Shown here: piece by piece, positions 54,132 to 63,070 of the stretch
How positions within the stretch are numbered: position 1 is the stretch's first letter
How the letters are laid out: each line of letters opens with the position of its first letter
Source: an uncultured Enterorhabdus sp.
GTDB lineage: Bacteria; Actinomycetota; Coriobacteriia; Coriobacteriales; Eggerthellaceae
Direction of reading: 5' to 3'
NCBI GenBank assembly: GCA_947649205.1
Contig: CANSQM010000014.1
Location: forward strand, 1 to 64,000
DNA: 64,000 nt
The notes under the pieces: model-generated
Databases searched by the model: none
Seen by the model: the letters and a program-made list of their open reading frames with translations, nothing else
What the model was told of the DNA's origin: nothing
Position numbers and translations under genes: made by a program

Positions 54132-54156
54132 ATAATCTTACCGTTGGGATTATACT
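54132..54156. promoter_or_regulatory. Divergent putP/aminotransferase promoter region
   Basis: TATACT (54151-54156, plus) and TATAAT (54149-54154, minus) overlap as back-to-back -10 elements. ATAATC and GATTAT, 10 nt apart (54132-54153), form an inverted repeat over them. The -35 regions are weak. Confidence 0.45.
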
Positions 54157-54222
54157 TTACCGGAGTGGAGTGACGGGCTCCATCTTGTGCAGACGAGCAG
54201 TTTTACGGCGAAAGGACGGAAG

Positions 54223-55512
54223 ATGCCGCGCTACGCAGCCATGACGAAGGCGGAATTGGAGACCGAGCTCGCGGCCGTGCGGGCCCGCTACGACGAGATG
54301 GTCGCCCGGGGACTCGCGCTCAACATGGCCCGGGGCAAACCCTCGGCGGCTCAGTTGGAGCTGTCGCTGCCTCTGCTGGACGTACTGGACGCCGAGGCCG
54401 ATCTGACCGCCGAGGACGGCACCGACTGCCGCAACTACGGAGTGCTCGACGGCATTCCCGAGGCGAAGCGGCTCATGGCCACCCTGCTGGACGACGAGCC
54501 CGACAGCGTCATCGTGCTGGGCAATGCCTCGCTCACAGCCATGTACGACGCCCTGGTGCGCCTCATGCTGTTCGGCACTCAGGGCTCCGCGCCCTGGGGC
54601 CAACTGCCCGCGGTGAAGTGGCTGTGCCCCGTGCCCGGCTACGATCGGCACTTCACCATCTGCGAGGCTCTGGGCATCGAGATGATCCCCGTGCCCATGG
54701 ACGAGCACGGCCCGGACATGGACGAGGTGGAGCGCCTTGCGGGTGCCGACGATGCCGTGAAGGGCATCTGGTGCGTGCCGAAGTACTCGAACCCCACGGG
54801 TGTCACCTACTCCGACGAGGTGGTGCGCCGCCTGGCCTCCATGGCCTGCGCCGCGCCGGACTTCCGCATCTTCTGGGACAATGCCTATGCCGTGCACCAT
54901 TTCTCCGCCGAAGCCGCCGAGCAGGACCGTGTGCTCGACATTGCCGCGGCCTGCGCTGCGGCGGGCAACCCCGAGCGCTACCTGAAGTTCGGCTCCACCT
55001 CCAAGATCACCTTCCCCGGGGCCGGCGTGGCCGCCGTGGCGGCGAGCCCGGCCAACGTGGCCGAGATCAAGCGCCACATGAACGCCCAGGCCATCGGCCA
55101 CGACAAGCTGAACCAGCTGCGCCACGCCCGCTTTCTGGACGAGGGCCGCGGGCTCGCGTCCCACATGGCGGCCCACGGGGCGCTTATGGGGCCGAAGTTC
55201 GAGCTCGTGTGCCGACGCCTCGATGAGGAGCTGGGCGAGGCCGGCATTGCTACGTGGACGAACCCCCGGGGCGGCTACTTCGTGAGTTTCGAGGGGCCAG
55301 CAGGTACAGCTCGGCGCATCGTGGCGTTGGCGAAAGAGGCCGGCGTGACCATGACTGGCGCCGGCGCTACCTGGCCCTATGGCGACGACCCGAACGATTC
55401 CAACATCCGCATCGCCCCGTCGCTGCCGCCGCTCGAGGAACTGGATGCGGCCATGGACGTGTTCTGCTGCTGCGTGAAGCGCGCTGCCTTGGAGAAGATG
55501 CTCGCAGACTAA
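54223..55512 (+). CDS. PLP-dependent aminotransferase, aspartate aminotransferase-like
   Basis: A 429-residue fold-type I aminotransferase. Visible features: NMARGKPSAAQLELS near the N-terminus, PKYSNPTGVTYSDEVVRRL, FWDNAYAVHH (Asp for the PLP nitrogen and Tyr) and the PLP lysine in KFGSTSKITFPGAGVAAVA. The overall pattern fits the aspartate-aminotransferase subgroup (Pfam Asp_aminotransf), which makes L-Asp and 2-oxoglutarate from oxaloacetate and L-Glu in reverse. It lies just before a D-aspartate-ligase-like gene, racemase and asparagine synthase, so it may supply aspartate to them. GAAAGGA precedes the ATG. Confidence 0.88.
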   Translation: MPRYAAMTKAELETELAAVRARYDEMVARGLALNMARGKPSAAQLELSLPLLDVLDAEADLTAEDGTDCRNYGVLDGIPEAKRLMATLLDDEPDSVIVLGNASLTAMYDALVRLMLFGTQGSAPWGQLPAVKWLCPVPGYDRHFTICEALGIEMIPVPMDEHGPDMDEVERLAGADDAVKGIWCVPKYSNPTGVTYSDEVVRRLASMACAAPDFRIFWDNAYAVHHFSAEAAEQDRVLDIAAACAAAGNPERYLKFGSTSKITFPGAGVAAVAASPANVAEIKRHMNAQAIGHDKLNQLRHARFLDEGRGLASHMAAHGALMGPKFELVCRRLDEELGEAGIATWTNPRGGYFVSFEGPAGTARRIVALAKEAGVTMTGAGATWPYGDDPNDSNIRIAPSLPPLEELDAAMDVFCCCVKRAALEKMLAD

Positions 55513-55661
55513 ACAATCTGTCCGCGCGGGAGGGGCCGGCATCGTAAGGAAAAGTTACGGGGGTCTTACCATTTCTTCAGCTTTTGCTATGGGAAGCGTA
55601 ATGGGGGCGGCCCCTACCATGGAACCTGGACGGAACGATACGAGTTCAGGAGTTGAGCGCC

Positions 55662-57092
55662 ATGGAGAAGACGGACGCCCCCGATGTGCTGCCGGTGATA
55701 CTGGGAGGCGATATCGGTGCCTACAGCCTGGCCCGGGCCTTCCACGAGGCCTACGGCATCGTATCCCTCGTTCTGTCCCAGAGTCACAGCCATATGTGCG
55801 GCGACTCCTCCATTCTGGTGAACCGCACTATCCCCTATCTCGAGCGGCGCGAGGTGCTGCTGTCAGCCCTGGCCGACGTGGCCGAGTGCTTCGATCACCG
55901 CCCGTTGCTGCTACTCGGCTGCGGCGACTGGTACGTGCGGGCCATCGTGGAGAACCGTGCGGCCCTGGAGCCATCGTTCATCATCCCCTATATCGGCGAG
56001 GATCTGCTGAACCGGCTCACGGATAAGGACCGCTTCTACGAGCTGTGCGCCTCGGTGGGCGTGCCGACGCCCCGCACGGTCGTAGTGGATGCGGACGACC
56101 CGCAGCTCGACCCCGCCGGCCTGGCCCTTCCCTTCCCCTTCCCCGTCGTGGCCAAGCCCGCCTCTTCGGCGGCCTACCACTATGCCGACTTCCCTGAGAA
56201 GGAGAAGGTGTTCTTCCTGCGCGACAACACGGAGCTCGCGACTGCGTTGGAGGCCGTCCGACGCAGCTCCTATCAGGGAAAGTTCCTCATCCAGGAGACC
56301 ATCCCGGGGGACGACACCCACATGCGCATCCTCACCACCTATTCCGACCAGACGGGAAAGGTACGCTTCGCCGCCTTCGGCCAGACGCTTTTGGAAGACA
56401 TGCGGCCCATGGGCGTGGGCAACCCCCTGGCCATCGTGAGCCGTGTGGACGAGACCGTCGTGGCCGAGGCGACGCGGCTTTTAGAGGCCGTGGGCTACAC
56501 CGGCTTCGCGAACTTCGACATCAAGGTTGACCCGCGCGACGGCAGCCATGTGTTCTTCGAGATAAACACGCGGCTCGGCCGCAGCAACTACTACGTTACG
56601 GCCGCGGGCCATAACGTGGGCCGCCTGCTCGTAGAAGACCTGGTGGAAGGGCGCCCCTTCCCCGATGAGGTGCAGATCGCCCGCGGGCGCGACGCGCTGT
56701 ACACCGTCGTGCCGAAGCCCATCCTGATGGACTACATCCGGGATGCGGCTCTGCGTCGCGAGGTAGCGGGTCTCTACGCCCTCGGCTGCGATGCCGATCC
56801 CCTCGATTACGACGGAGAGCGCCGCTGGCGCCGGCGCCTGTACCCCGCGGTATTTGCCCTCAAGCAGTGGCGCACCTGCCGCCGCGCCCTGGCCGCCAAG
56901 CGAGCGCGGGAAGAGAGCGGAGAGACCTCTTTCGGGTGCGGGGTTACCCCGCACCCGGCCCGTGCCGAGCACGGGCCGGCGGCCGGCGAGGACCGCAGCG
57001 GCGCACAGGAGCATGCTGCGCCTTCCGCCGGCATTCCTGAGCCCACCACGCTCAAGGGAGCCGAGGACTGCTGTGCGGGAGCGGCCCTGTGA
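55662..57092 (+). CDS. ATP-grasp ligase resembling D-aspartate ligase
   Basis: A 476-residue ATP-grasp protein. It starts VLPVILGGDIGAYSLARAFH, a pattern I associate with D-aspartate ligases (Aslfm/AslA) that add D-Asp to the third residue of the wall stem peptide. ATP-grasp landmarks are LTDKDRFYELC, FPVVAKPAS (ATP lysine), LIQETIPGDDTHMRI and FFEINTRLGRSNYY (metal Glu and Asn). A low-complexity tail of about 55 residues follows. The ATG at 55662 has AGGAG 9 nt upstream. The stop overlaps the racemase start (GTGA). The substrate is inferred from resemblance and neighbours. Confidence 0.82.
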   Translation: MEKTDAPDVLPVILGGDIGAYSLARAFHEAYGIVSLVLSQSHSHMCGDSSILVNRTIPYLERREVLLSALADVAECFDHRPLLLLGCGDWYVRAIVENRAALEPSFIIPYIGEDLLNRLTDKDRFYELCASVGVPTPRTVVVDADDPQLDPAGLALPFPFPVVAKPASSAAYHYADFPEKEKVFFLRDNTELATALEAVRRSSYQGKFLIQETIPGDDTHMRILTTYSDQTGKVRFAAFGQTLLEDMRPMGVGNPLAIVSRVDETVVAEATRLLEAVGYTGFANFDIKVDPRDGSHVFFEINTRLGRSNYYVTAAGHNVGRLLVEDLVEGRPFPDEVQIARGRDALYTVVPKPILMDYIRDAALRREVAGLYALGCDADPLDYDGERRWRRRLYPAVFALKQWRTCRRALAAKRAREESGETSFGCGVTPHPARAEHGPAAGEDRSGAQEHAAPSAGIPEPTTLKGAEDCCAGAAL

Positions 57093-57820
57093 CCGCGCAC
57101 TTGGTGGGCGTGCTCGGCGGGGTAGGACCGGGCGCGACGGCCCACTTCCTGCAGCGCCTCGTCGAGCGCACCGACGCCCGCTGCGACCAGGACCACGTGC
57201 GCACCCTGGCCTTCAACGACACGGCCATCCCCGATCGCACGGCGTTCCTCACGGGCGCGAGCTCCCGGTCCCCGGTAGCGGCGCTCATCGAGGACGGGCA
57301 GCTGCTCGCCGCCTGCGGGTGCGATCTTCTGGCCCTGCCCTGCAACACGGCCCACTCGTTCTTCGACGAGGTGCAGAGCGCCCTCTCTGTCCCCCTCATC
57401 CACATGGTGCGCGAGGCCATGGCCGCAACGGCCGCGGCGGGCCTGCGCCAGGTGGGCGTGCTGGCCACAGCCGGCACCGTGCTCGCCGACGTCTACGGTC
57501 GCGCGGGCGCCGAGGCGGGCGTGGCGTGCCGCTACCCCGATCGCGCGGGACAGCGGGCCGTAAGCTCGGTCATCTTCGACCAGGTGAAAGCGGGACTGCC
57601 CGTTGACCCGACCGCCCTGGACGGGCTGGCCGCGCCCTTTTGCGCCATGGGCTGCGACGGCGTGGTGCTCGGCTGCACCGAGCTGTCGCTGGCCTTCGGC
57701 GGTCGCAGCGAGGCGGCGGGGCTGCCTGTGGTAGACGCCCTGGACGTGTTGGCCGATCGCGTCATCGAGCACGCCGGACGCCCGTTGAAGAACTCCGAAA
57801 TCTTGCCACTTTACAACTAG
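57089..57820 (+). CDS. Aspartate/glutamate racemase family protein
   Basis: A 243-residue PLP-independent racemase with the two catalytic cysteines in place: Cys85 (LALPCNTAHSF) and Cys196 (VVLGCTELSL). GVLGGVGPGATAHFLQRL at the start is the aspartate-racemase pattern rather than MurI. Overlap with the ligase gene implies co-translation, so it most likely makes D-Asp for that ligase. Start is GTG. Confidence 0.9.
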   Translation: MTAHLVGVLGGVGPGATAHFLQRLVERTDARCDQDHVRTLAFNDTAIPDRTAFLTGASSRSPVAALIEDGQLLAACGCDLLALPCNTAHSFFDEVQSALSVPLIHMVREAMAATAAAGLRQVGVLATAGTVLADVYGRAGAEAGVACRYPDRAGQRAVSSVIFDQVKAGLPVDPTALDGLAAPFCAMGCDGVVLGCTELSLAFGGRSEAAGLPVVDALDVLADRVIEHAGRPLKNSEILPLYN

Positions 57821-57912
57821 TCATTTTACCTGCGGATTCTTCTTGTTTTACCAGGTCAATGGCTTGGCAAGTTTTCCGCGATTTGCAACACGACCATGCA
57901 GGAAGGAGCCCC

Positions 57913-59772
57913 ATGTGCGGCTTTGTAGGATTCGCCGGAGAGGACGGCACCCTGGACCACCGGGCGGTGGTTCGCGCCATGGCCGACGCCATCGCCCACC
58001 GCGGCCCCGATGATGCGGGCTACTTCGCCGACGGGCGGGCGGCCCTGGGCTTCCGGCGCCTGGCCATCATCGATCTGGAGGGGGCCCATCAGCCCCTGCG
58101 CAACGAGGACGGATCCCTCGTGCTCGTCTTCAACGGCGAGATCTACAACTATCGAGAATTGCGGGAAACCCTCATCCGAGCCGGCCATCGCTTTTCCACG
58201 AACGGCGACGGCGAGGTGGTGCTCCATGGCTTCGAGCAGTGGGGGCCGGCGGTGCTCGATCGGCTGCGGGGCATGTTCGCCCTCGCCCTGTACCGCCCCG
58301 CCGACGGCGAGCTCTTCTTAGCCCGGGATGCCTTCGGCATCAAGCCCTTGTACTACGCGGAAGTCGGCCGGCGCATCGTGTTCGGCTCCGAGATCAAGGG
58401 ACTGCTCCCCTACCCGCGCCTGGAGCGGCGCCTGAACGAGCGACGGCTGCCCCACTACCTGTGCCTGGAGTACCTGCCCGACGAGGAGACCCTGTTCGCC
58501 GGCGTGCGCAAGTTGCCGGCCGGCCACTGGCTACGCTGGCGGGACGGCCGCACCGAATGCCGCCGCTGGTTTTCCCCGTCCTTCGCCCCCGACGAGAGTC
58601 GCAGCCTCGATGAGAGCGCCGAGGCCATCGCCGCGGTGCTGCACGAATCGGTGGCCGCCCATGCCGTGGCCGACGTGGAGGTGGGCTGCTTCCTGTCGGC
58701 CGGGGTGGATTCCAGCCTGGTAGCCCACGAGGCCGCACGGCTCATGGATGCCCGCACCTTCTCCATCGGCTACGGCGACGAGCGCTTCTCGGAACTGGGG
58801 GCGGCGGCCTCCTTCGCCCAGGCCGTCGGCTTGGCCAACGAGGGAAGCACCCTTGGCGCCGAGGAGTTCTTCGCCTCGGTGCCTGCCGTGCAGTACGCCC
58901 TGGACGAGCCCTTGCCCAACCCCTCGGCCGTGCCGCTGTACCACCTGTGCGCCCATGCCGCCCAGTCGGTGAAGGTGGTGCTGTCCGGCGAGGGGGCTGA
59001 CGAGCTGTTCGGCGGCTATCCCTACTACCAGGAATGCCTCGCCTTCGAGCCCTACATGGCCGTGCCCGCGCCCCTGCGCCGCGGCCTCGGGGCCGCGGCG
59101 GCCCATCTGCCGGCCGGCGTGCGAGGGCGCCGCTTCCTCATGCGGGGCGCCCGCCCCCTCTCCGAGCGCTACATCCGCCTGGAGTACAACTTTCCCTGGG
59201 CCGAGGCCCTCGGTCTGCTCACGGCGGAACGGGGCGCCTGCGGGGCGGCGGCTCCGGCCCCGTGGGAGGCCACAGCCCCCTTGTTCGCCGAGATCGGCGC
59301 CTCAGGCCCCGACGAGGTCTCCGCCATGCAGACCGCCGACATTATCACCTGGATGCAACAGGACATTCTCCTGAAGGCGGACAAGATGTCCATGGCCGCC
59401 TCCCTGGAGCTGCGCGTGCCCTTCCTCGATCGGGAGGTGTTCGCCGTGGCCCGCACGCTGCCTGCGGCCCTGCGGGTAACCCGGGGCGAGACGAAAGTGG
59501 CCCTGCGCCGCGCCGCCGCCCGCACCCTGCCGGCCGTCACGGCCGCCATGCCCAAGAAGGGCTTTCTCACCCCGCTTGCCCAGTGGCTGCGGGAAGAGCC
59601 CTGGGCCACCTCGGTGCGCGAGGCGTTCCACAGCGAGCGGGCCCGGGAGTTCTTCCGCACCGAACGCTTAGATGGGCTGTTGGACGAGCACCGGCGCGGC
59701 ACGCGTTCGAACATGAAGAAGATCTGGTCGGCCTACTGCTTCCTCATCTGGCACGAGCAGTACTTCAGATAA
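57913..59772 (+). CDS. asnB: Asparagine synthase (glutamine-hydrolysing) family amidotransferase
   Basis: A 619-residue enzyme: class II glutaminase domain with N-terminal nucleophile Cys2 (MCGFVGFAG), RLAIIDLEGAHQP and FNGEIYNY, then the synthetase domain with the ATP loop FLSAGVDSS, LSGEGADELFGGYPYY and PKKGFLTPLAQWL. AGGAAGGAG lies 4 nt before the ATG. Free L-Asn synthesis is one option; given the ligase and racemase just upstream, amidation of a wall D-Asp branch (as AsnH does in Lactococcus) or of diaminopimelate is an equally good reading. Confidence 0.92.
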   Translation: MCGFVGFAGEDGTLDHRAVVRAMADAIAHRGPDDAGYFADGRAALGFRRLAIIDLEGAHQPLRNEDGSLVLVFNGEIYNYRELRETLIRAGHRFSTNGDGEVVLHGFEQWGPAVLDRLRGMFALALYRPADGELFLARDAFGIKPLYYAEVGRRIVFGSEIKGLLPYPRLERRLNERRLPHYLCLEYLPDEETLFAGVRKLPAGHWLRWRDGRTECRRWFSPSFAPDESRSLDESAEAIAAVLHESVAAHAVADVEVGCFLSAGVDSSLVAHEAARLMDARTFSIGYGDERFSELGAAASFAQAVGLANEGSTLGAEEFFASVPAVQYALDEPLPNPSAVPLYHLCAHAAQSVKVVLSGEGADELFGGYPYYQECLAFEPYMAVPAPLRRGLGAAAAHLPAGVRGRRFLMRGARPLSERYIRLEYNFPWAEALGLLTAERGACGAAAPAPWEATAPLFAEIGASGPDEVSAMQTADIITWMQQDILLKADKMSMAASLELRVPFLDREVFAVARTLPAALRVTRGETKVALRRAAARTLPAVTAAMPKKGFLTPLAQWLREEPWATSVREAFHSERAREFFRTERLDGLLDEHRRGTRSNMKKIWSAYCFLIWHEQYFR

Positions 59773-59829
59773 CGCGCGCGGAGGAAGCGCGGGGTGCTCC
59801 GAACGCAGCCGCGCCCGGCTGTCCCGCCC

Positions 59830-60789
59830 CTACTTTCCCGCTTTCAACCCGTCGATGGCCTTGTCGAGTGCGCCGTCGGAGAAGCCCTCGGAGTAGGCCG
59901 AGGGAATGACCACGGTGCCGCCGCTGCCCTTCACCGACTCGTAGAGCAGGTGCATGGTGCGCAGGCGCACGGCCAGTTCGTTCTCCTCGTACACGTTGGC
60001 CGCATCCACGAGCATGGCCGAGATGTCCTTCTCCACTTCGGCCAGCACCATGCGGGCGTTCTTCTCCCGCTCGGCCTGGGCCTCGGCGGACATAACCTCC
60101 TGCAGCTCCGCGGGAATGACAATGTCGCGAATTTCCACGGACAGCACGGTGATGCCCCACACGCTCGTGCGCTCCTCGATGATCTCCTGAAGCTCTTGGT
60201 CGAGCTGGTTGCGGCGGATGGCCACCTCCGACACGCTGGCCCGGCCGATGGCGTCGCGCAGGGCCGTCTGGGCCGCCAGCGACACGGAGTTGTAGTAGTT
60301 CTCCACCTCCAGGCACGCCTTCTTCGCGTCCCACACCATCCAGAACAGCACCGCGTCCACGTTGATGGGCACCAAGTCGCTCGTCAGCGTCTCCTCGGCG
60401 CCGAAGCCGGTGACCATGATGCGCTGGTCGGCCTTCAGGGCCGTCTGCTCGATGAAGGGAATGGTGAAGTAGAGCCCCGGCCCCTTCACGCGGGAGAACT
60501 TACCGAGGCGAAACACCACCACCTTCTCCCACTGCATGGCGATGTGCACCGCCATAGTGGCGGCCCAGGCCACGAGAAAGGCCGCGCCAAGCCCCCACAC
60601 GGTAAAGGCGCCGGCCACGGCAGAGGTGGCTCCGAACACCGCGAGGAACACCATGACGGCCACAAAGGCCGAGAAGAGCAAAGGCCCGTTCTGAGCGGTG
60701 CGCCGGTCGATGTGGGAATTGTACTGCTCGATGCCGGGGATGCGCTCGCGGCGCAGCGGTTCCTCGGACTTGGCGGCACGTCGTTTCAT
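59830..60789 (-). CDS. Slipin (SPFH/band 7) membrane protein
   Basis: A 319-residue protein: basic start, two adjacent hydrophobic segments (about 37-58 and 62-85), then the SPFH domain (VVFRLGKFSRVKGPGLYFTIPF, NVDAVLFWMVWDAKKACLEVENY, AAQTALRDAIGRASVSEV, WGITVLSVEIRDIVIP) and a helical tail (AEAQAEREKNARMVLAEVEK). Slipins form oligomers in membrane microdomains. No NfeD protease partner is next to it. AGGGGGGA precedes the ATG, and the gene begins 12 nt after a GntR regulator. Confidence 0.93.
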   Translation of the reverse strand: MKRRAAKSEEPLRRERIPGIEQYNSHIDRRTAQNGPLLFSAFVAVMVFLAVFGATSAVAGAFTVWGLGAAFLVAWAATMAVHIAMQWEKVVVFRLGKFSRVKGPGLYFTIPFIEQTALKADQRIMVTGFGAEETLTSDLVPINVDAVLFWMVWDAKKACLEVENYYNSVSLAAQTALRDAIGRASVSEVAIRRNQLDQELQEIIEERTSVWGITVLSVEIRDIVIPAELQEVMSAEAQAEREKNARMVLAEVEKDISAMLVDAANVYEENELAVRLRTMHLLYESVKGSGGTVVIPSAYSEGFSDGALDKAIDGLKAGK

Positions 60790-60801
60790 AGAAGATCCCC
60801 C

Positions 60802-61197
60802 CTAACGATGCGAGGACTTCTCGTCCTGCAGACGATGGGCCACGTCGATCATGCGCAGCATGACCTCGTCCACCGTCATGCCCAAGGTCAGGCAGCGCTG
60901 GATGCAGCCCTCGATTTCCGTATCGGCAATGGAGCGCACATCATCGGCCTTGCTCCCGATATCGCGCACGAACACACCGCGCCCGCGCACCGATTCCACG
61001 TAGCCGTCGCTCTCCAGATTCACGTACACCTTGCTGACGGTGTTATAGTTGATGGCTGCCTCGGCGGCCAGGGTGCGCACGCTGGGCAGCTGGTCGCCGG
61101 GCTGGTAGTGGCCTGTCTTGATGAGGTACACGAAGCGGTTGCGCAGCTGCACCCACACGGGCAACCCGCTCGATTCGTCTATCTCGAACAGGGCCAT
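60802..61197 (-). CDS. GntR-family regulator, YtrA subfamily
   Basis: A 131-residue protein with a GntR winged helix (PVWVQLRNRFVYLIKTGHYQ, LPSVRTLAAEAAINYNTVSKVY, ESVRGRGVFV) and the short C-terminal dimer segment typical of YtrA types, with no ligand-binding domain. YtrA regulators usually sit before ABC transporter genes; here the partner is a slipin. TAAGGAGG lies 4 nt before the ATG. TACAAT at 61264-61269 (minus) is its probable -10. Confidence 0.93.
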   Translation of the reverse strand: MALFEIDESSGLPVWVQLRNRFVYLIKTGHYQPGDQLPSVRTLAAEAAINYNTVSKVYVNLESDGYVESVRGRGVFVRDIGSKADDVRSIADTEIEGCIQRCLTLGMTVDEVMLRMIDVAHRLQDEKSSHR

Positions 61198-61263
61198 GCC
61201 ACCTCCTTACCGCCAGATCGGGTCTTCCTCAGGGACGCGCAGCAAGATGCCGCGTCTCGTTTC

Positions 61264-61269
61264 ATTGTA
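61264..61269 (-). promoter_or_regulatory. -10 element of the gntR-slipin operon
   Basis: TACAAT on the minus strand in the gap after nrfD, 66 nt before the gntR start, with CCGGCA 17 bp upstream as a weak -35. Confidence 0.5.
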
Positions 61270-61278
61270 TCATCAGCC

Positions 61279-62157
61279 CTAATGGCTGCCGGCCAGTACC
61301 AGGCAGAACCGCAGAATCAGCCCACCGACGATGCAGAGTGCCTCGACCCCCAGCGACACGGCGCCCGCCCCGAAGGGGCGGCGCAGCCCCTCGGCGGCCA
61401 GAGGCACGAGCACGCCCGCCACCCCGAAGACCCCGACGAACCAGGGGCCCAAGCCCTGCGGAGCCACGAGGGTCGCCAGCGACTCGCCGGCGAAGGGGTT
61501 GGCCGCCGCCAGGGCCCCGTAGGTACCCAGGGCCGCCAGCTCGGCGAGCAGCACCCATCCGTGGATGCGGTGCACCCGCTCGAGGGCTGGGGCCAGCCGC
61601 TGCCATTCCCAGCCGAAGGGGGCCGCCAGAAGCACGATGGCAAGACCCGACGAGGCCGACGAGCAGGCGAGCAGTACGGGCAGGGCCGGGTTGTTCCACA
61701 AAGGCACGGCCTCCAGGAAGGCCATATAGAGCCCGGTGTACACCATCATGGCCACCGAGAGTGCCGCGGCCGCCGCTTCCAGGCAGCGGCGCCGACGGCA
61801 GCCCAGGTGCCATCCGGCGCCATCGGCGAGAGCGAGGGCGCCGGCGACCAGCCAACAGGCCCCCAGCACGAACGACCCGAGGGAAATAAGCGACGGCGTC
61901 GGCCGCACGAACAGCAGGTAGAACCGCTCCGGCCGGCCCAGATCGAGCAGCAGGCAGAGGGCGGCGGCCGTCAGGATGAGAAAGGCGATGGCCTCCAAGC
62001 GCCCCCGCAGCACGCAGAAGGCCCGATCCGTCAGTTGCGACTGCGGGGCCGAAGCGGCCCGCGCACTGCGAGCCACGGACCATAGGGACACGACGAGCAG
62101 GACCCCAGCGCCGCAGCCGCCGAGGAACAGGTACAGCACCACGAAGGACCCCAACAT
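61279..62157 (-). CDS. NrfD/PsrC-like membrane anchor subunit
   Basis: A 292-residue protein with about eight membrane helices, beginning VVLYLFLGGCGAGVLLV, and LDLGRPERFYLL after the third helix, both typical of the NrfD/PsrC/DmsC-like quinone-reactive subunits. It would pass electrons from menaquinol to the DmsB-type iron-sulphur subunit encoded upstream. GGGGAGGT precedes the ATG, 20 nt after torD. Confidence 0.88.
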   Translation of the reverse strand: MLGSFVVLYLFLGGCGAGVLLVVSLWSVARSARAASAPQSQLTDRAFCVLRGRLEAIAFLILTAAALCLLLDLGRPERFYLLFVRPTPSLISLGSFVLGACWLVAGALALADGAGWHLGCRRRRCLEAAAAALSVAMMVYTGLYMAFLEAVPLWNNPALPVLLACSSASSGLAIVLLAAPFGWEWQRLAPALERVHRIHGWVLLAELAALGTYGALAAANPFAGESLATLVAPQGLGPWFVGVFGVAGVLVPLAAEGLRRPFGAGAVSLGVEALCIVGGLILRFCLVLAGSH

Positions 62158-62177
62158 GAGCGCACCTCCCCGGCAAG

Positions 62178-62981
62178 CTACCGTTTCCGCTTGAACGCTT
62201 GGGCCTCGCCGTCGAAGATGATGGCGAAGCGCCGGACGTAGCAGGCCACCAGGCCGAAGACGAAGTCGCCCGCCCCGCGGAAGTAATCAGACGTTGCATG
62301 GCGGGCCACCCCGTAGCGCCACACGGCTAGCCAGGGCAGCACGTGATCGGCCAGGAAGCGATCCTGCTCCAGGGCCAGGGCCTCGGCCTTGGCCTCATCG
62401 CCGGCTGCGCGGGCCGCCTCCTCCTCGCCGATGAGATGCGAGACGAAGCCCAGCATGAGACCGAGATGGTCGTCGGGCTCGCGGTGCACCTGCTCGATCT
62501 GCAACCCGTGGCGGCGATAGATGGCCCGCACGGCCAGGGTGCATTCCCCGAACATGTGCCGGTTCGGCTCCACGTAGAACGACTCCAGGCACGATGCCTC
62601 CGGAGCGCCCACGCCGGCGAACAGGCGCAGCCATTCCCGGCGCACATCTCCCACAGCCTCGATGAAGGCGGCACTTTCCGTCAACAGCCGAGCCTGCCGG
62701 GCCTGGGCCGCCTCGTCGTCATCGGCGCACGGACGGGCCAAGGACGCCTCGCCCATCTCGGCGGCCGCAGCAGCCCGTGCATGGGCGCACCAGCGCGCCA
62801 TAAAGGCCAAGCCCTCGGCAGCGATGGGATCGTCGGCGGCGAAAGGAGCACGTGCGAATTGATCGGCGGCCACAGAAAGGGCCAAATCCTCTGCCGTAGG
62901 TTCCACGTACAGCAAATGGGATGCAACGGCGAAGCACACCTGGGCGCCGGATAGCGATGCGGGGGAAAGAGGGTGATTCAT
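62178..62981 (-). CDS. TorD/DmsD-family molybdoenzyme maturation chaperone
   Basis: A 267-residue all-helical protein matching the TorD/DmsD family by length, position and the stretch PEASCLESFYVEPNRHMFGE followed by DDHLGLMLGFVSHLIGEEE, the E-PDH-type signature region. Such chaperones bind the Tat signal of the catalytic subunit until the molybdenum cofactor is inserted. The ATG at 62981 has GGGAGGT 5 nt upstream. An internal promoter and hairpin lie before it. Confidence 0.9.
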   Translation of the reverse strand: MNHPLSPASLSGAQVCFAVASHLLYVEPTAEDLALSVAADQFARAPFAADDPIAAEGLAFMARWCAHARAAAAAEMGEASLARPCADDDEAAQARQARLLTESAAFIEAVGDVRREWLRLFAGVGAPEASCLESFYVEPNRHMFGECTLAVRAIYRRHGLQIEQVHREPDDHLGLMLGFVSHLIGEEEAARAAGDEAKAEALALEQDRFLADHVLPWLAVWRYGVARHATSDYFRGAGDFVFGLVACYVRRFAIIFDGEAQAFKRKR

Positions 62982-62992
62982 GGGATACCTCC

Positions 62993-63060
62993 CAAAAAAG
63001 AACAGGCGGGGCACCGGGCAAATCGGGAGGGAGGGGGGGTGAATCTGTCCGGTACCCGCC
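62993..63060 (-). terminator. Terminator-like hairpin before torD
   Basis: On the minus strand GGCGGGTACCGG (63049-63060) pairs with CCGGTGCCCCGCC (63005-63017) over 12 bp with one bulged C, and the loop is 31 nt. TGTTCTTTTTT follows, then the torD ribosome binding site. It could end the dmsAB transcript, or act as an attenuator on transcripts from the promoter at 63071. Confidence 0.7.
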
Positions 63061-63070
63061 TTAAATCGGG

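Noticed and set aside
57089-57820. Racemase as MurI (glutamate racemase of the core wall pathway)
   Set aside because: The N-terminal GVLGGVGPGAT pattern is that of aspartate-type racemases, and it overlaps the ligase gene, not mur genes. A separate MurI is expected elsewhere.
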